Shown here: piece by piece, positions 6,851-7,025 of the stretch
Layout of the letters: every line of letters begins with the position of its first letter
How positions within the stretch are numbered: position 1 is the first letter of the stretch
From: Clostridiaceae bacterium
GTDB lineage: Bacteria > Bacillota > Clostridia > Saccharofermentanales > UBA5734
Length of the DNA stretch: 7,025 bases
Assembly: GCA_012522285.1 (NCBI GenBank)
Contig: JAAYKS010000190.1
Coordinates: forward strand, 1 to 7,025
Direction: 5' to 3'
The notes under the pieces: model-generated
What the model saw: only the letters and a program-made list of their open reading frames with translations
What the model was told of the DNA's origin: nothing
The model's database searches: none
Made by a program: the position numbers and the translations under genes

Positions 6851-6864
6851 CGGTTTTCAAACCG
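6851..6864. repeat. Perfect inverted repeat at the spe operon transcription start
   Basis: CGGTTT and AAACCG form perfect six-base arms around a two-base centre, immediately downstream of the spe -10 box and spanning the predicted start site near 6859. This position fits a repressor operator; it could also be a small 5'-end hairpin protecting the mRNA. Confidence 0.4.
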
Positions 6865-6865
6865 A

Positions 6866-6894
6866 ATTGTAATGGAAACCCCTACCCCTGTCAA
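6866..6894 (-). promoter_or_regulatory. Near-consensus sigma-A promoter of the speD-speA-speE-speB operon
   Basis: On the minus strand TTGACA (6894-6889), exactly 17 bases, then TACAAT (6871-6866): a perfect -35 box and a -10 box with one difference. Transcription should start near 6859, leaving a leader of about 275 nt before speD. Such strength suits an operon controlled mainly after initiation, by attenuation in the leader. Confidence 0.88.
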
Positions 6895-6918
6895 CTCAAC
6901 GACGTACCTTATATAAAA

Positions 6919-6964
6919 TGAGCGCGAAACAGAAGTCGTGCCTCACATACATTTGAGCGCGAAA
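6919..6964 (+). repeat. Direct repeat TGAGCGCGAAA, two copies
   Basis: An exact 11-mer occurs at 6919-6929 and 6954-6964, 35 bases apart start to start, in the region upstream of the plus-strand gene that begins at 7002. The first copy follows an AT-rich TATATAAAA stretch. Two same-facing copies a few helical turns apart suggest paired binding sites for a regulator of the rightward gene, though no matching -35/-10 pair could be placed. Confidence 0.5.
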
Positions 6965-7001
6965 AAAGTATGCTAGAAAAATGAAGAAGGAAGTAGTATC
7001 C

Positions 7002-7025
7002 ATGGCATCCCGAATCGAAGTGACA
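7002..7025 (+). CDS. Start of a rightward gene, 3' partial (possibly WXG100-like)
   Basis: An ATG at 7002 opens MASRIEVT and runs off the window. GAAGGAAG lies eight bases upstream, a good Shine-Dalgarno match. An in-frame ATG at 6981 (MKKEVVSM) has a poorer site before it, so 7002 is preferred. Eight residues cannot identify a family. The pattern M-A-x-x-I-x-V-T resembles the first residues of some WXG100/EsxA-type secreted proteins, but this is a guess. It is divergent from the spe operon. Confidence 0.4.

Noticed and set aside
6640..6860. T-box or other leader class in front of speD
   Set aside because: No AGGGTGG T-box motif or specifier loop is visible; the CCCGACGAAACCCGGCAACC stretch fits the S-box core.
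6873..6917. Plus-strand extracytoplasmic-sigma or sigma-A promoter for the gene at 7002
   Set aside because: GGAAAC and CGTA are about 23 bases apart, too far, and TATAAA at 6912 has no -35 partner at the right distance.
1..7025. CRISPR arrays, insertion sequences or transposase genes
   Set aside because: No regularly spaced repeats, no terminal inverted repeats and no transposase-like translation were found.

Overview
The window looks like chromosomal DNA from a moderately GC-rich member of the Bacillota, probably a spore-former-like Bacilli lineage. The grounds are strong Shine-Dalgarno sequences, sigma-A-type promoters, an S-box-like leader with an intrinsic terminator, and a tmRNA whose tag begins with a GGG glycine codon and has 14 residues, as I recall for Bacillus. 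A family-level assignment cannot be made from the sequence alone.

Layout, left to right. Positions 1-732 (+) hold the 3' end of a cyclic-di-GMP signalling protein: the tail of a GGDEF domain followed by a complete HD-GYP domain. Convergent to it (793-1893, -) is a membrane-anchored serine hydrolase of the beta-lactamase/PBP fold, visibly more AT-rich than everything around it. Then come a strong intrinsic terminator (1999-2043, -), the tmRNA gene ssrA (2053-2430, -) and its sigma-A promoter (2491-2519, -). The rest of the minus strand is a four-gene polyamine operon transcribed speD-speA-speE-speB (6584 down to 2558), with genes overlapping or 13 bases apart. The far right edge carries the first codons of a divergent plus-strand gene.

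The four enzymes make a complete arginine-to-spermidine route. SpeA makes agmatine from arginine, SpeB makes putrescine and urea from agmatine, SpeD decarboxylates S-adenosylmethionine (SAM), and SpeE joins the aminopropyl group to putrescine.

The most interesting part is the roughly 275-nt leader in front of speD. It starts at a near-consensus promoter (TTGACA, 17 bp, TACAAT). It contains what reads as a SAM-I (S-box) aptamer with P2 kink-turn motif, P3, a compensated loop-J3/4 pseudoknot and P4 in the right order, and it ends in a hairpin plus six U just before the speD ribosome binding site. A SAM-sensing leader on an operon whose first enzyme consumes SAM is logical but not a setting I remember for this riboswitch class. 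The weak P1 helix and two competing hairpins raise the question of whether it works as a classical OFF switch or in the opposite sense.
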